From Adiantum capillus-veneris (lineage: Eukaryota > Streptophyta > Polypodiopsida > Polypodiales > Pteridaceae), in contig CM043942.1 in the NCBI GenBank assembly GCA_014529385.2, positions 49,176,274 to 49,240,273 of the forward strand: DNA of 64,000 nt, in the 5' to 3' direction. Shown piece after piece: positions 34,701 to 44,431 of the stretch. The first letter of the stretch is position 1. Each line of letters starts with the position of its first letter. A program made the position numbers and the translations under genes. The notes beneath the pieces were generated by a model, which was not told where the DNA came from, did not search any database, and worked only from the letters and a program-made list of their open reading frames with translations.

Positions 34701-36131
34701 TGGGTGTATAAAACCAAGCATAAGGCTGATGGTAACATTGAGCGTCACAAGGCAAGGCTGGTCGCAAAGGGTTATGCACAGACGTATGGCATAGACTATG
34801 AGGAGACCTTTGCTCCAGTGGCAAAGATGACGACAGTGAGAGCTGTCATAGCAGTGGCTGCATCTAGAGGATGGATTATGCATCAAATGGATGTAAAGAA
34901 TGCCTTCTTGAATGGTGAGTTGCAAGAGGAAGTGTATATGGATCAGCCACCTGGTTATGTCGATCCAGGTTACCCAGATTATGTATGCAGACTTCTCAAA
35001 GCTTTGTATGGTTTGAAGCAGGGCTCTAGAGCATGGTATGACAGGATTGCCAAGTATCTTGTCAGTATTGGTTTTAGGAGAGCTCATGCTGATCATTCAC
35101 TCTATGTAAGTGAGAGTGATGTGGGGATTGTGGTCATTACCATATATGTAGATGACCTTATTATTGTTGGTGACAATGCTATGGAGATTGACCATGTGAA
35201 GGGTCTTCTCAAACAGGAGTTTGAAATGAAAGATTTAGGCGAGTTGCGCTACTTTCTTGGCATTGAGGTGATCAGGACTCCAGAGGGTGTATGGCTATCA
35301 CAGAGACAGTATGCTTTGGACATGTTGTCAAAGTATGGTATGGCTGATTGTAAGACAATTTCTATTCCCTTGGATGTGAATGCAAAGCTGAGTGCAGAGA
35401 AGGGTGATGTTGTTGAGGATGTCAACATGTACAGGAAGATTGTGGGTAGTCTAATCTACTTGACTATCACAAGGCCAGACTTGAGCTACACAGTAGGCTT
35501 GGAGAGTCAGTTCATGCAGCTTCCAAGGAAGCCACATTTGGATGGAGTACGACGCACACTTAGGTATGTGCAAGGTACTCTTGACTATGCATTGTTCTAT
35601 GCAGCAGATGCACCATTAGCATTGTATGGGTATACAGATGCAGATTGGGCAGGTAGCATTGTTGATAGGAGATCTACGAGTGGCTTCATGTTCTCTTTTG
35701 GGAGTGCTGCTGTTACTTGGAGCAGCAAAAAGCAACCTACGGTTGCTTTATCGAGCACAGAGGCCGAGTACAGAGGTGCAGCAGTTGCGGCGTGCGAGGT
35801 AGCTTGGCTACGCACATTACTTGAGGACTTGGGAGTGCAGGTGGACCAGCAGATTTTCATCCATTGTGACAACCTCAGCAGCATGCAGTTGGCTAGGAAC
35901 CCAGTGTTCCATGCCAGGACCAAACACATAGAGGTCCATTACCACTACGTTCGAGAGCGAGTGTTGGCGGGCGACATCGACTTGGTCTACGTCAGCACAG
36001 AGGAGCAGATAGCGGATATCTTTACCAAGGCCCTCAGAGCTGAGAAGCTTCGACGTTTCCGGACTATGCTTGGACTCTGCGACATGCAGAGCTCGAGGGG
36101 GAGTGTTGAGATGTCAAGCTCTACACCTTGA
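31782..36131 (+). CDS. Copia-2 gag-pol polyprotein (1,449 residues)
   Basis: Starts at the ATG in TTCAAGATGTCTGAC, the first long-frame ATG after a 310 bp leader. Domains by approximate residue: gag (UBN2-like) 1-210; Arg/Gly-rich segment 215-265; CCHC knuckle CWTCGERGHMSRDC near 275; protease WYVDSGASNHMTS near 339; GAG-pre-integrase WHKRIGHVNEQRL near 477; integrase core with VVHTDVWGP (541), LRSDGGGEYF (604) and RYTPQQNGVAERKNR (633); reverse transcriptase from about 955 with KGYAQTYGIDYEETFAPVAK and YVDDLIIVG (1,122); RNase H with YTDADWAGS and KKQPTVALSSTEAEYRGA (1,283-1,335). Order and length are those of a normal plant Copia polyprotein. The frame overlaps the start of the 3' LTR. Confidence 0.97.
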   Translation: MSDGFSQIVTEKLEKNNYPAWKFRITNFLKGKGYWDYVEGDNEKEPEIPEANATAEQRKALRDRQQGQSKVMYWLSMSITDGMMGYLQDAETPAIAWKNLGRVFEVNTKARKLQLKSELNQFKRNNLSINDYALKIKSIIEALGSIKVSVEDDDIVRACLDGLGDEYVHFRSSMNTRDDIPVFQDLISMLILEEKNLDTSSSHGRNNSEQAFYSNSNRGRGRGRGRGPRGCRGQFLEGQSNQNNTGGRGNQSQGRGSQRGRGAGSSRQQHTPDSRECWTCGERGHMSRDCPKGKASRKREQGNYASTSRDADDSKNERMFVMQHVMNTMTTENSTQDDVWYVDSGASNHMTSRGEWFRDMRKPDVSGYVQTGDDTAHPIAHVGDIPLNTKSGKSKYLADVLHVPNITKNLVSVGQMVEQGLQVRFNPNGCYVEYFQNGCKLITEGKCVGRMFTLNVDMPEVKAALFAQGTGVVADVDIWHKRIGHVNEQRLRSMQSKQIVKGLPKFKVDGMHKVCAACQFGKQSKGSFPHERNVCKKPLEVVHTDVWGPTDTASIHGCRYYVSFIDDHTRKVWVYFMRNKSEVFGHFQDFKVMIEKETDMQIKTLRSDGGGEYFSNDFSDFLRMHGIHRQFTCRYTPQQNGVAERKNRHIAEVARALMNEKNMPHHFWAEVVNTVVYIMNRTPTATVHDVTPEEKFTGTKPDLAHLKVFGCIAYVHVPDELRRKLDPKAEKCILVGYSLEQKGYRCYNPTTRELRVSRDVVFDEMSSWYSNAHGTIGADVKDDVVVQNVRPQSQVLSGPQESSSRGSVEKPWNGRLRTQVTPPTGTGNVSRKGKEKVDEPPFMADASSGFSHVDMDSDGSEQSLDEEFGISAVRTPGVRKVQEDARGQRSDPGPRRSNRVRNPVQKLTYDGYLAHHQAYMAKVIQDVEPTCFEDAVGNVHWDDAMNEEMAALEANDTWELVPLPSGKKAIGCKWVYKTKHKADGNIERHKARLVAKGYAQTYGIDYEETFAPVAKMTTVRAVIAVAASRGWIMHQMDVKNAFLNGELQEEVYMDQPPGYVDPGYPDYVCRLLKALYGLKQGSRAWYDRIAKYLVSIGFRRAHADHSLYVSESDVGIVVITIYVDDLIIVGDNAMEIDHVKGLLKQEFEMKDLGELRYFLGIEVIRTPEGVWLSQRQYALDMLSKYGMADCKTISIPLDVNAKLSAEKGDVVEDVNMYRKIVGSLIYLTITRPDLSYTVGLESQFMQLPRKPHLDGVRRTLRYVQGTLDYALFYAADAPLALYGYTDADWAGSIVDRRSTSGFMFSFGSAAVTWSSKKQPTVALSSTEAEYRGAAVAACEVAWLRTLLEDLGVQVDQQIFIHCDNLSSMQLARNPVFHARTKHIEVHYHYVRERVLAGDIDLVYVSTEEQIADIFTKALRAEKLRRFRTMLGLCDMQSSRGSVEMSSSTP

Positions 36132-36425
36132 GTTGGCATCCACTACGGGTCTTGGCCGCTTACGGCATTTACTCACTGGCACGTTAGGTGACCGACACGG
36201 AGGATCTCTGCCAGTGATTCTACAGCTGGACTACACTTATAGTGCCAGCCTAGTACGCTTCTAGCGAGTTCACACTTAGTGACCGCATGTACATATGTGC
36301 TACTTTTCAGCTTTAGCACTTAGTCATTTTGTACTCTCTTTTCTGTGAAGAAGAAGAAGAAGCTTTCCATCTCTGTGTGCTTTGTGCTTGTCTTGTGTAG
36401 CTCTCTTGCATCCTCATTCTTTACA
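36104..36425 (+). repeat. 3' LTR of Copia-2 (322 bp)
   Basis: Nearly identical to 31,147-31,468 and followed by GGAAA. Confidence 0.97.
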
Positions 36426-36430
36426 GGAAA

Positions 36431-39411
36431 TACCTCAACTCTATTTGAGCTCATTTTTCACGGGCAAGTTCCTTCAATTTACAACCTCAAAACCTATCAA
36501 TATAGATTTCACATTTATCCTTCAATGTAATCAAAACCACAAAATCAAACATTGTGTATATGTAACCTGGCTTTATTAGTTATTGTCAAAAGCCCTTTTA
36601 TCAATAACTCAATTATTAAATTACCTAGCTTATGAATTATTAGGCAACTTAGAAAACAATAGCCTCTTTTTTACCTTGAAACCATATAGTTTACACTTGC
36701 ATCATGAGAAACCTTCAAGATGCATGAGTATAGGATGTTTACAAATCATTTTCCCAGCTTGTGCATACGGTGGAGGCAAGAGGCAAAAAGGGGATGGCTA
36801 AAAGAGGGGCATATGAGAGGTTTGTCAGTCAAGAGAATATATCCAAGTATAAGTGGGAGTTGAGCATTGGACATAGTTTAAAAATTTGACGTGATAGATA
36901 AGTGTGGTTAAGGAGGACAGGTTAATGTCCCATTCATGATTTGACAACACTAATCCTAATTAATATAGAGAATGCTTAAGAACACAAAATGACAAAAATT
37001 GGTCAAGTTCTCAATGTAGCATCAAGTTACATTTTCTGTGAGCATAGAAATGAGCTCAATATATAGGAGAAGAAGTGGTAGGTTGAGTGACATCATCAAT
37101 GAGGTGTGAGAGATCATTCAAATTAACCAAAGAGGAGAGTACAAGTTGAAAACTCATGTACACCTTTTTGGGGCTGTTTTGGCCTATCTATTGGCTCCAT
37201 TATGCAGTGGAAAGGTGCTAGAAAGGTCCATGGGTCATGCATACATATGTGGGAATCATTTTGGATATGTAATCATGCATGTGGACTAAGGGAGAGTTTA
37301 CTAGGGGCATAAGTTAGGTTTGCCCCATCATGAAGCTTTAATGCATAAAACGCTAATCACGACTAGTGAGCAATGAGGTGGAAGGCCTCATGGTGTGTAA
37401 ACCACACCCTACCATCCCATAAGGAATTAGACACATTACATTGTAAACAATCTGATCTCTCATTTTCAATAGGATCTCAAGAAGGTGTCTCCTCATAAAT
37501 GTTATACACCTAAAGAATTTTAGTTGGATCAATATACTTGCTCATCATTAGATTGCGCTAATCATTTTCAACTATTGCAATAGGAATGGAAGAAAAAGAT
37601 GAATTTTGAAAGAAGAGACCAACTTTACTTCAATGTTTTTCAACTCTTGGGTCTGTTCTATCTTGCTTGTATTGCTTTGCATTCTCGGGGAGAAAAATGC
37701 TACGCGTATAAAATCTTGTCATCATTTGGTTATGCAATCAAAAAACATTAGAAGCAGATGCTATGTGCACATGCATGCAAAGTAGAATCAAGAAAATGGA
37801 TAAGTAGGGCATTTAGGCATCTTTGCACATGTAAATTTATATTTTTGATAGCAGGACAAGCCACAAATTTCCTATTATATGGTAGTTTGCAATTGTTGCC
37901 CTTCCATCAAACAACTTGCACTTGTCTAAAATCTCAAGCAACAGATGTAGCCCTCCTATGCGCATGTGTAAGGCCATCGCTTTCTTAAAATGATGATGAT
38001 GGTCAAGAAGACCCGCATTTCCTCACACTGCAAGGGTCGTAGCTATCTATTGTTTTTTTCCCGTCTCTCTCCACCATGATCATCAGCACACCCACAACGT
38101 AGAGAAAAACCAGGTTATGTGTGTGCCAGTCCTACGGTGATATCATGTGGAAAATGGGGCGCAAAGCAGTGCGAGTGCTACTGGGTAGGCAACTGGAGTC
38201 AAAGGAGAGTTGGTAGAAAGGAAGAGAGAGCGAGAGATATATATAGAGGCAATTCTTTTTTTTTTTGCATGAGTGCTTAGCGACCCTTTTTTATTAAACT
38301 GATAGTCATTGTCTTTGGGATAACGGCTGAGCAAAAGGTTGGCATGCCCTAATTTTAGCAGGCTACAAACTCACGAGCTCAAACCGCTCTTTGTTGTTGT
38401 CAATTTCTTGCCTACCACCACAACGTTTTTGTTTGCATGGGTGGAATGGGTGGTGGGCTACATGGGTATGTGCCTCCCATGCACATTGTCGGGCTATTGC
38501 TGCTATTGTGTTGACGACTATGGAGCTAACAAAAACCACCACTGAATAAGGCCCACCCTACTATCACCGTCAAACAATAAAGATGTCCATTGTGGGGTGG
38601 TCAAAGAGTGCATTGGTTTGATGCTACTGCAACCTTGGTAATGGTTGCCCCTTACCTTACTAGAGCACGATAATACTGGCCCCTTAGTCTATTACTCCAT
38701 CATGCCTACTCCGCTTCATATGTTGAGTTTGCCGAGTGATGGGTTTTATCAAGATGCTACACAGGTCCTTCAAATTTTGAGACTTTGTAGTCACTTGGGG
38801 TTGTTTCCCATATCCATTAGATCTTTAATGAAACTCATTCAAAAAAATTCTTGAGGTCTCTTAGGATTGTGTCTACAATGTTAAATTTTCTCCAATTCTT
38901 CTTCTATCCATCCTTCTTCTTACATCTCACCATGCCTTCTTCTTCTACTTCTCTTGGAATTGGTCTCTTGGGAGCCAAGGTAAGGATTAACTAAGCCTCC
39001 GTTGATATGAAGAACTTCTTCCTGTACTATACACATCCTCAATCTAATGACATATTCTTCTTAATCATATCTAGCCTCATGTCCATCTTACCACTGTTTT
39101 AACAAGCTATATCAATATCTATCGAGCGCTAACTGAGGTATTAGCAATAATTAGATTTTACTCAATATATAAAATATCATAATTTTTATATCCTATTAGG
39201 ATAACTTTCACTGATTACAAATTAATGAAGGATTAAACATTGAGGCATCCAAAGATTTACAAGAAACAGCTAACATGAAAGAGGAATAAAACAAAAATAT
39301 TTAAATTAACCAAAAAATAATTATGTAAGTGCACTCGGCTCTAGTGCATAATTGTATCCTTGTTCAAATGCCAATTTTTGGATCTCTTTGATCGATTGTT
39401 AACAAGATCGT
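36431..39411. other. Non-coding interior of Y (5' half on the minus strand)
   Basis: About 3 kb without a recognisable gag, pol or host gene on either strand. The short open frames have no protein-like composition or family resemblance. Confidence 0.6.
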
Positions 39412-39420
39412 AGCCTTGTT

Positions 39421-39432
39421 GCTTTGATACCA
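39421..39432 (-). other. Primer-binding site of element Y
   Basis: The minus strand reads TGGTATCAAAGC followed by AACAAGG. It matches the initiator-Met type at all but one of 12 positions and lies one base from the LTR. Confidence 0.75.
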
Positions 39433-39433
39433 C

Positions 39434-39912
39434 TGTTGTAGTCAAGTGCACAGAGGGCCTGCAAAATACACAAATAGCATGTTGCAGACAATTGAATCAA
39501 CATATCTGCATACTTGGCAAAATGCACATATGTACAATTGAGAAATAGTACACGATTTGAGAGAGAGAGAGAGAAGTAGGAGAGCACATGCAGGCACATC
39601 TCCGATAGCGGAGTGCTACACAGGCACGTTGAGAGAGGAGATGTGAGAAGAGAAAAGAAGGACACAGACATTGGGTGCAATCCCCCCCCCCGGTGCAAGA
39701 GTGAGCATTTTCCTCTTGCACATATTTACTTACAAATTTCTTGAATGCTTAAAATGATTACAAATTGTCTGCCCACACATAAAGTGACCATAGCTCATAA
39801 AGAGCACTTTAATAATGAAATATCCATAAACTTGCTATCCTTTTGCATAGTCCATAATTCACTTATTCTTTTGCCACCTGCAAGAAATAATTATCTATAA
39901 ATTTTCATTACA
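39434..39912 (-). repeat. 5' LTR of element Y (479 bp)
   Basis: On the minus strand it begins TGTAATG and ends CTACAACA. A short GA run is at 39,559-39,575. It is followed on the plus side by TAGCC. Confidence 0.8.
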
Positions 39913-39917
39913 TAGCC

Positions 39918-40150
39918 CACATGCTACTTGACATTTTTCCACATATGGTGTATATCACTTTTCATCATTTATTGCCACCTTTCATTATAAGGCCACCATG
40001 CTTAACTTGTAATTCACTCTCATTTTGATCAATCAAGCAAGTTTATTTCCTTTTACATTTATATTTTCTCTAATACTTATTGCTAATTGCTATGATGAAT
40101 CTTTTTATTATGATGAATGCCTCGTTGGTCTATCCACCGTAAGCATTTTA
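39918..40150 (+). repeat. Second part of the split 3' LTR of Z
   Basis: It continues the Z LTR after the Y insertion (CCACATGCTACTTGAC, then TATCACTTTTCATCATTTA, then TTATGATGAATGCCTCG), matching 26,105-26,340. Confidence 0.8.
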
Positions 40151-40159
40151 ATTACTTCT

Positions 40160-40560
40160 AAATTAAACCATATCACATAAGGTGATTTGGAATACTCGAT
40201 AACAATCTCGTAAGTATTTCATTACCCAACATACTCAAATTTTGTGTCAAACAAGTGATAAATGTATTATATCTTATGATTTGCCTTGGTCACAAGTACA
40301 CAAATTTGCTAATTTAGGCAGTGTACAAGCGTCAACATGGTGTCAATTCACCAATTTAAGCAACACCAAATTATTTAGTGCAAATCTACTAGTTTAGGTA
40401 ATGCTAGTGCAGATTGCCAATTAGATAGTACAACCATAAATATAGATCCACCGATTTAGATAGCATTAGTGTAGATTCATCATTTTACACAGTACCGCCA
40501 TAAATGTAGGTTCAATAGTTTAAGTAACGTAAATGTAGATCTATCAGTTTTGGCACCTCA
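40160..40560. repeat. Degenerate minisatellite, inverted copy of 29,000-29,420
   Basis: Units of the form CAATTTAGGTAGCACTAGTGCAGAT repeat every 35-40 bp with many changes. It is the reverse complement of the block at 29,000-29,420, including part of the flank. Confidence 0.65.
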
Positions 40561-40942
40561 AAATAATGGCACCTTCCAGTAGACCATGACATTTACAGCA
40601 AGGATTATGGAACCAAGCTAAAATCGATCTTTTACTTAGTCAAATTTTAGCTACAAGATAATTTTGAAAATTTTATAGCTTCGTCCTATTCTCCTCCACG
40701 ACATTGCAATGATACAAGACCTTCACTCCAACTGCAATACCACTTGAAGAGTGCGCAATGTGTGTGGAGTGCAAGGGAGAAGAAGATCAGACATGAGCAC
40801 AATGTGGTTGGAGCTCTCGGTGAGGATTTGGAATTACTTTATAACTCCTTATTGTTCTATATGATTAAAAGAATAGATAAGGTTAGTATGGTCAATGTGA
40901 TGGGTGTCCGGCTAGATGGCCTGAACCTTAACACTTGCAAAT

Positions 40943-41260
40943 GTTAATTAAGTGCTAGAGGATATGCTAAGAACCTACATTAGCGTGAAACAATTCAATT
41001 GGGAAGATTACCTCTCTAGTTTGGAGTTTGTTAATATGATGCAAAGCATATTACGATTAAGTTTAATCCCTTCATGCTTATGAACGATTTTCAACCTCTA
41101 TCACCAATTATGGTGGGGTTGGTTAATGATGAGGCATTTCAACAAGTCAAGGACTTTGTCCATAATCATATGGATATATTGAATATTTCTCGTCGATAAG
41201 ATAGATACAAGAACTCTGCTAATGTGACATGTCAACAAGTCACTTTCACAAAAAGTTCAA
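40943..41260 (+). mobile_element. Decayed Ty3/gypsy integrase fragment
   Basis: Readable blocks VLEDMLRTYISVKQFNWEDY, FQPLSPIMVGLVNDEAFQQ and VKDFVHNHMDILNISRR match the end of the Ty3 integrase core and the region after it. No LTR of its own was found. It is an old, broken relic next to element W. Confidence 0.75.
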
Positions 41261-41269
41261 AAGAAGTAT

Positions 41270-42225
41270 TCTTGCGTGTTCTAAAAACTTTAGAAAGTCG
41301 AATGTTGATTATTTGTTTAGTTACCTCTTGTGGGACGTGCGTCTAACCTCACTCCTATCTTATTGCAGATTTAGCGAGAACCACGAATAATTGTCAATCC
41401 ATGGGATGAAGCTGACTCGACTAGTGCATGGAGGCTACAAGAGGGTGTCAATCTCTTGGAAAACAACTAACAACTCGCATCTAACTCAAGCTACACTCAA
41501 ATGACCGAAATCACCAAGAGCCAAACGCTCATCGGCAAACAATTCACATCCATTACAGCATCAAATGACATCCAAACGTAATGAAACTTTTAGGACAATT
41601 CTATAAGACCTATGCACAAATGCTTATGGTCTCAAATCCCACTTTCGATGAAGTGCAAAAAACGCGATTATTAACAATAGTGAGATTTTGACCTAGTTGT
41701 TTTCGACCCAGAATGCATCTAAATGCTTAACAATAATGCCCCAATACCCCGCCTATACTTAGTTATTTATTTAAGAGTGTAAATTCCTAGTTATGATGAA
41801 ATTAGGCCGCGGGTCAGCGACGCCAAAAGCTACGAAATACCGTGAAATGCTTACGCCAATGCGTAGAGCTCTCACCTACGGTTGCAACGCAACAGACGCG
41901 ACTGCAATGTGACAACCGGGGAGGGAGTAGGAAGTGGGAGAGTGCAAGAAGTGAGCACCGTTAGCTCACGCTGTGTATTTCTTATCCAAAATCTTATAAA
42001 AATATTACAAAAGTTGGCTTTTATACCTTAGCCAAGGTTTTTGGTGGTCAAAACTAATAATCTAGGAAGCTTGTAGCCCCGGCTCATCAATTACAAAGTT
42101 ATCTGTGAAGTAGGAGTTACAATATTCTCGATTTATCAAAATAATAAATGTTTTTACAATGATGAGAGCTCCAACAAATGTTGTTCGAGCTAGCTTTTAA
42201 TGTCCGAGTTATCTTGCTGCTAACA
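41270..42225 (-). repeat. 3' LTR of element W (left edge uncertain)
   Basis: The inner edge is set by the polypurine tract and TGTTAGCAGC on the minus strand. I could not place the outer edge because the partner LTR is not in the window. Confidence 0.5.
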
Positions 42226-42239
42226 TTCCCCCCCTCCTC

Positions 42240-43216
42240 GCCTGTGTTGTCCCTTGACACAACTTTATGGGCTGAGGTAGTCTTCAGGCTTACGATACTG
42301 GCAAAGCGGTCTTTGAGTGCTTGTAAAGCTTTCTCGTATCTGAGGCATCACTCTTTTTCTAGGACTTGCAAAAACTTCATGGTGATCTTATTTTTTAGTT
42401 CTATGGCAAAGTAGCCGACGAACCTGGATGTCAAGTTATTGATTACTGGTCCAAAAATTTTAGTCCGCCATGTAAAAAATCATGTATAGAAGGCTTCTTC
42501 AAAGGCGAGTATATTTCTTGACGGCAGGAACATACACCTTGCGTAGAAGCCGTAGAGAACCTCCTCTGAAGGTTGTCCGCTCAAATCATAGCAATGACAT
42601 CCATGGTGCTCCTACCTGCTCCGGCTTATGAAATGCTTGAATACATGTGCGCAGCATTTTGCAAATTTTATAGAGCATGGCACAGGAGAGGTCCGGTTCA
42701 CTCTTGAAAAATTTTATGACGCCCGTGAGGATTTTCACCATGTACTCCTCTGTGCTGACTTGACCCTACTCTGGAGCTCGCAGTTTGGGGTAGTTTAGCT
42801 AGGTTGGTCTTTTATTTGTTAGTGCTTCATGTGCTTGCCAAGTCGTTACTCTTGGTACAGGACAAAAGTAGGGTCTTTTTGAAGGTTTGCAGGTGCTCTT
42901 GTGAGCAGAATCAGATACCTCGGATTCTTGTTCAACCAGCTCTTCCGCCACTTTGGGTGGTCATTTTCTACACCTTCTTGCTGCATCTCTTTAAACAGTC
43001 TCTCTTTCACCTGTTGCAGATCTACTTTGATCAAAGGGTATGGCAGTACTTGTTGATGCCATTGTGCATTTATTTGGTTGGGAGTGAGTTGAGTGACATT
43101 GATAGAATGAAGAACTCTCAACTCCCAATCCATAGCTACTTTCCACTCTACATCTACCTCGTTGATCATCTATTATTTTAATGCCTCCTCTTCAACTTTA
43201 CATAGATTTACTATTG
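42240..43216 (-). pseudogene. Element W coding remains, part near the 3' LTR
   Basis: A readable minus-strand segment (about 42,846-43,169) includes INEVDVEWKVAMDWELRVLH, LIKVDLQQVKERLFKEMQQE and WLNKNPRYLILL. It is charged and helical, without a domain I recognise, and is followed leftward by KALQALKDRFASI-like remains before the polypurine tract. Its style matches the coding remains at 61,002-63,431. Fossil copy, broken. Confidence 0.45.
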
Positions 43217-43220
43217 GCGT

Positions 43221-44377
43221 TGTCGTGCAACTCCACTCACATGCAAAGAAAGATGCCAGAAAAATGCACATTAAGTTTGTTTGAAGCTTATATGTTTAAT
43301 GAACAGTGATTAAGGGCTGGTTGCAAGTCGAGTTCAAATGCGGTTGAAAGGGCCAAAACATGCCTTAATGATGCTAAAAAGTGTTATTCTTGAAGTGAAC
43401 ACGGATGGGGTATTGTGCTCTTAAAATGCAGTGCTCGATGTGCTCTACCGGCCTATCTTTACGGCTCGTCGATTGGAGCTACGATGAAGAAGTTATGGCA
43501 GTTTAAAGTTCAAGTCGATTGCAGATCCGTGCCAGATTGGGCAACAGCAGCAGCTGGCAGAATAAAAATGAAATGAATGCATCGGGCTGAGGTGCTCACT
43601 TTGTGGAGGACCCATTAGCGACGTCGCTAATGGGTGCCTAGATAAATTTAGCAAGAGGGGACATGCATCCATAAAAAGAACAAACCTGTGGTTTGTTGGG
43701 ATTTTTTCACCTCATCATCGGAAGGGCTCCTCCTAAGCTCCATACCCTTAAGCTCTTGATAATTCTGAAGCACCTAATCTCCTCCTCATACGCGGGGATA
43801 TTCTTAAGCTTCTCCTCCGAATCTTCCAGCTTGCTTAATCCTCGTAATCTTAAACCCCTTCATAAGCCATAATGCAAAGCTCTTAAGCTATCAAGAGCGG
43901 AGTTAACCCTCAAGCTTAGTTTACTTTTAACCTCTCTTAATCTAATCTATCACCATAAGCTAAGCCTAATCGATTTTCTATCTCCTAAACCGAGCCTAAT
44001 CTTCTAAGATTTCATTACCCGAGTCATAAGCTCTCTTAAGCCGTCTTAAACCTTTCCTAAGCCTCATTAGCCATTCGAAATCTGCTCGAAGCTTATTAAC
44101 CATTCGAATCGAGGAGCATAAGGCAAAGTAAGCAGAATTTCATCAATTTCTTGTTTAAGCACCTGATTTAAGCCAGATTTTTCCTTGTAAGAGCATTTAA
44201 TCTTCCATTAGGGATTGATTAATCATCGATTTTGTCGATTAATTGGAAATTAGACGAACTTCTTGTTTTGAATACTGTTGTCAGTAATTGCATATGCTAC
44301 ACCTTGTTTCGCGCACCTCTCACAGCCAAGGGCCCGGTGCCTTCCCCGCTCACCTTTTGCACATTTATCCCCCGACA
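43221..44377 (+). repeat. 5' LTR of element D (1,157 bp)
   Basis: TGTCGTGCAA to CCCCCGACA. It contains a 26-base palindrome (43,610-43,635) and a long TTAAGC-rich block (43,730-44,100). Confidence 0.93.
43610..43635. repeat. 26-base palindrome in the D 5' LTR
   Basis: ACCCATTAGCGAC followed directly by its exact reverse complement, with GACGTC at the centre. The copy in the 3' LTR (60,235-60,260) has one central change. Confidence 0.95.
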
Positions 44378-44431
44378 TTCTTGGTGAACCCGACGCGAAA
44401 CGAGCCGGGGTGAGCAATGTGGTGAAGAAGG

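Larger units (their letters stand above)
31147..36425 (+). mobile_element. Copia-2: Ty1/copia LTR retrotransposon that looks whole
   Basis: 5.3 kb, with two LTRs of equal length (322 bp), target duplication GGAAA (31,142-31,146 and 36,426-36,430), a primer site at 31,469 (TGGTATAAGAGCC) and a polypurine tract at 36,094-36,103 (CGAGGGGGAG). A single long frame encodes the polyprotein. By eye the LTRs differ at three positions of 322 (about 0.9%), all transitions, so it is the youngest large insertion in the window. It sits inside element Y. Confidence 0.96.
27880..39912 (-). mobile_element. Element Y: minus-strand LTR element carrying a MAPKKK fragment, split by Copia-2
   Basis: LTRs at 27,880-28,369 and 39,434-39,912 are flanked by the 5 bp target duplication TAGCC (27,875-27,879 and 39,913-39,917), which falls inside the Z LTR. 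The primer site on the minus strand (TGGTATCAAAGC, 39,421-39,432) is next to the right LTR, so the element reads leftward. No gag or pol is recognisable in the roughly 5.8 kb of its own interior. A kinase fragment lies in the half near the 3' LTR. The LTRs are clearly diverged, so it is old and broken. Confidence 0.75.
25960..40150 (+). mobile_element. Element Z: small non-coding LTR element, its 3' LTR split by Y
   Basis: The 5' LTR (25,960 to about 26,343) is followed by a perfect initiator-Met-type primer site (TGGTATCAGAGC, 26,346-26,357). The body to 27,748 is about 1.4 kb with no recognisable coding sequence. The 3' LTR begins TGTTGAGG at 27,749, is interrupted at 27,879 by element Y, and resumes at 39,913-39,918, ending near 40,150. 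Without Y the element is about 2.2 kb, in the size class of small non-autonomous LTR elements. No clear target duplication was found. It is old: its LTRs differ at many positions. Confidence 0.75.

Noticed and set aside
33071-35929. Minus-strand open frames opposite the Copia-2 polyprotein
   Set aside because: They are shadows of the long plus-strand frame and have no family resemblance.
38339-38545. 68-codon frame in the interior of Y
   Set aside because: Rich in Trp, Cys and Phe as in random translation, with no motif.
40744-40947. 67-codon frame upstream of the Ty3 integrase fragment
   Set aside because: I see no recognisable domain. It may belong to the same decayed element, but nothing supports a function.
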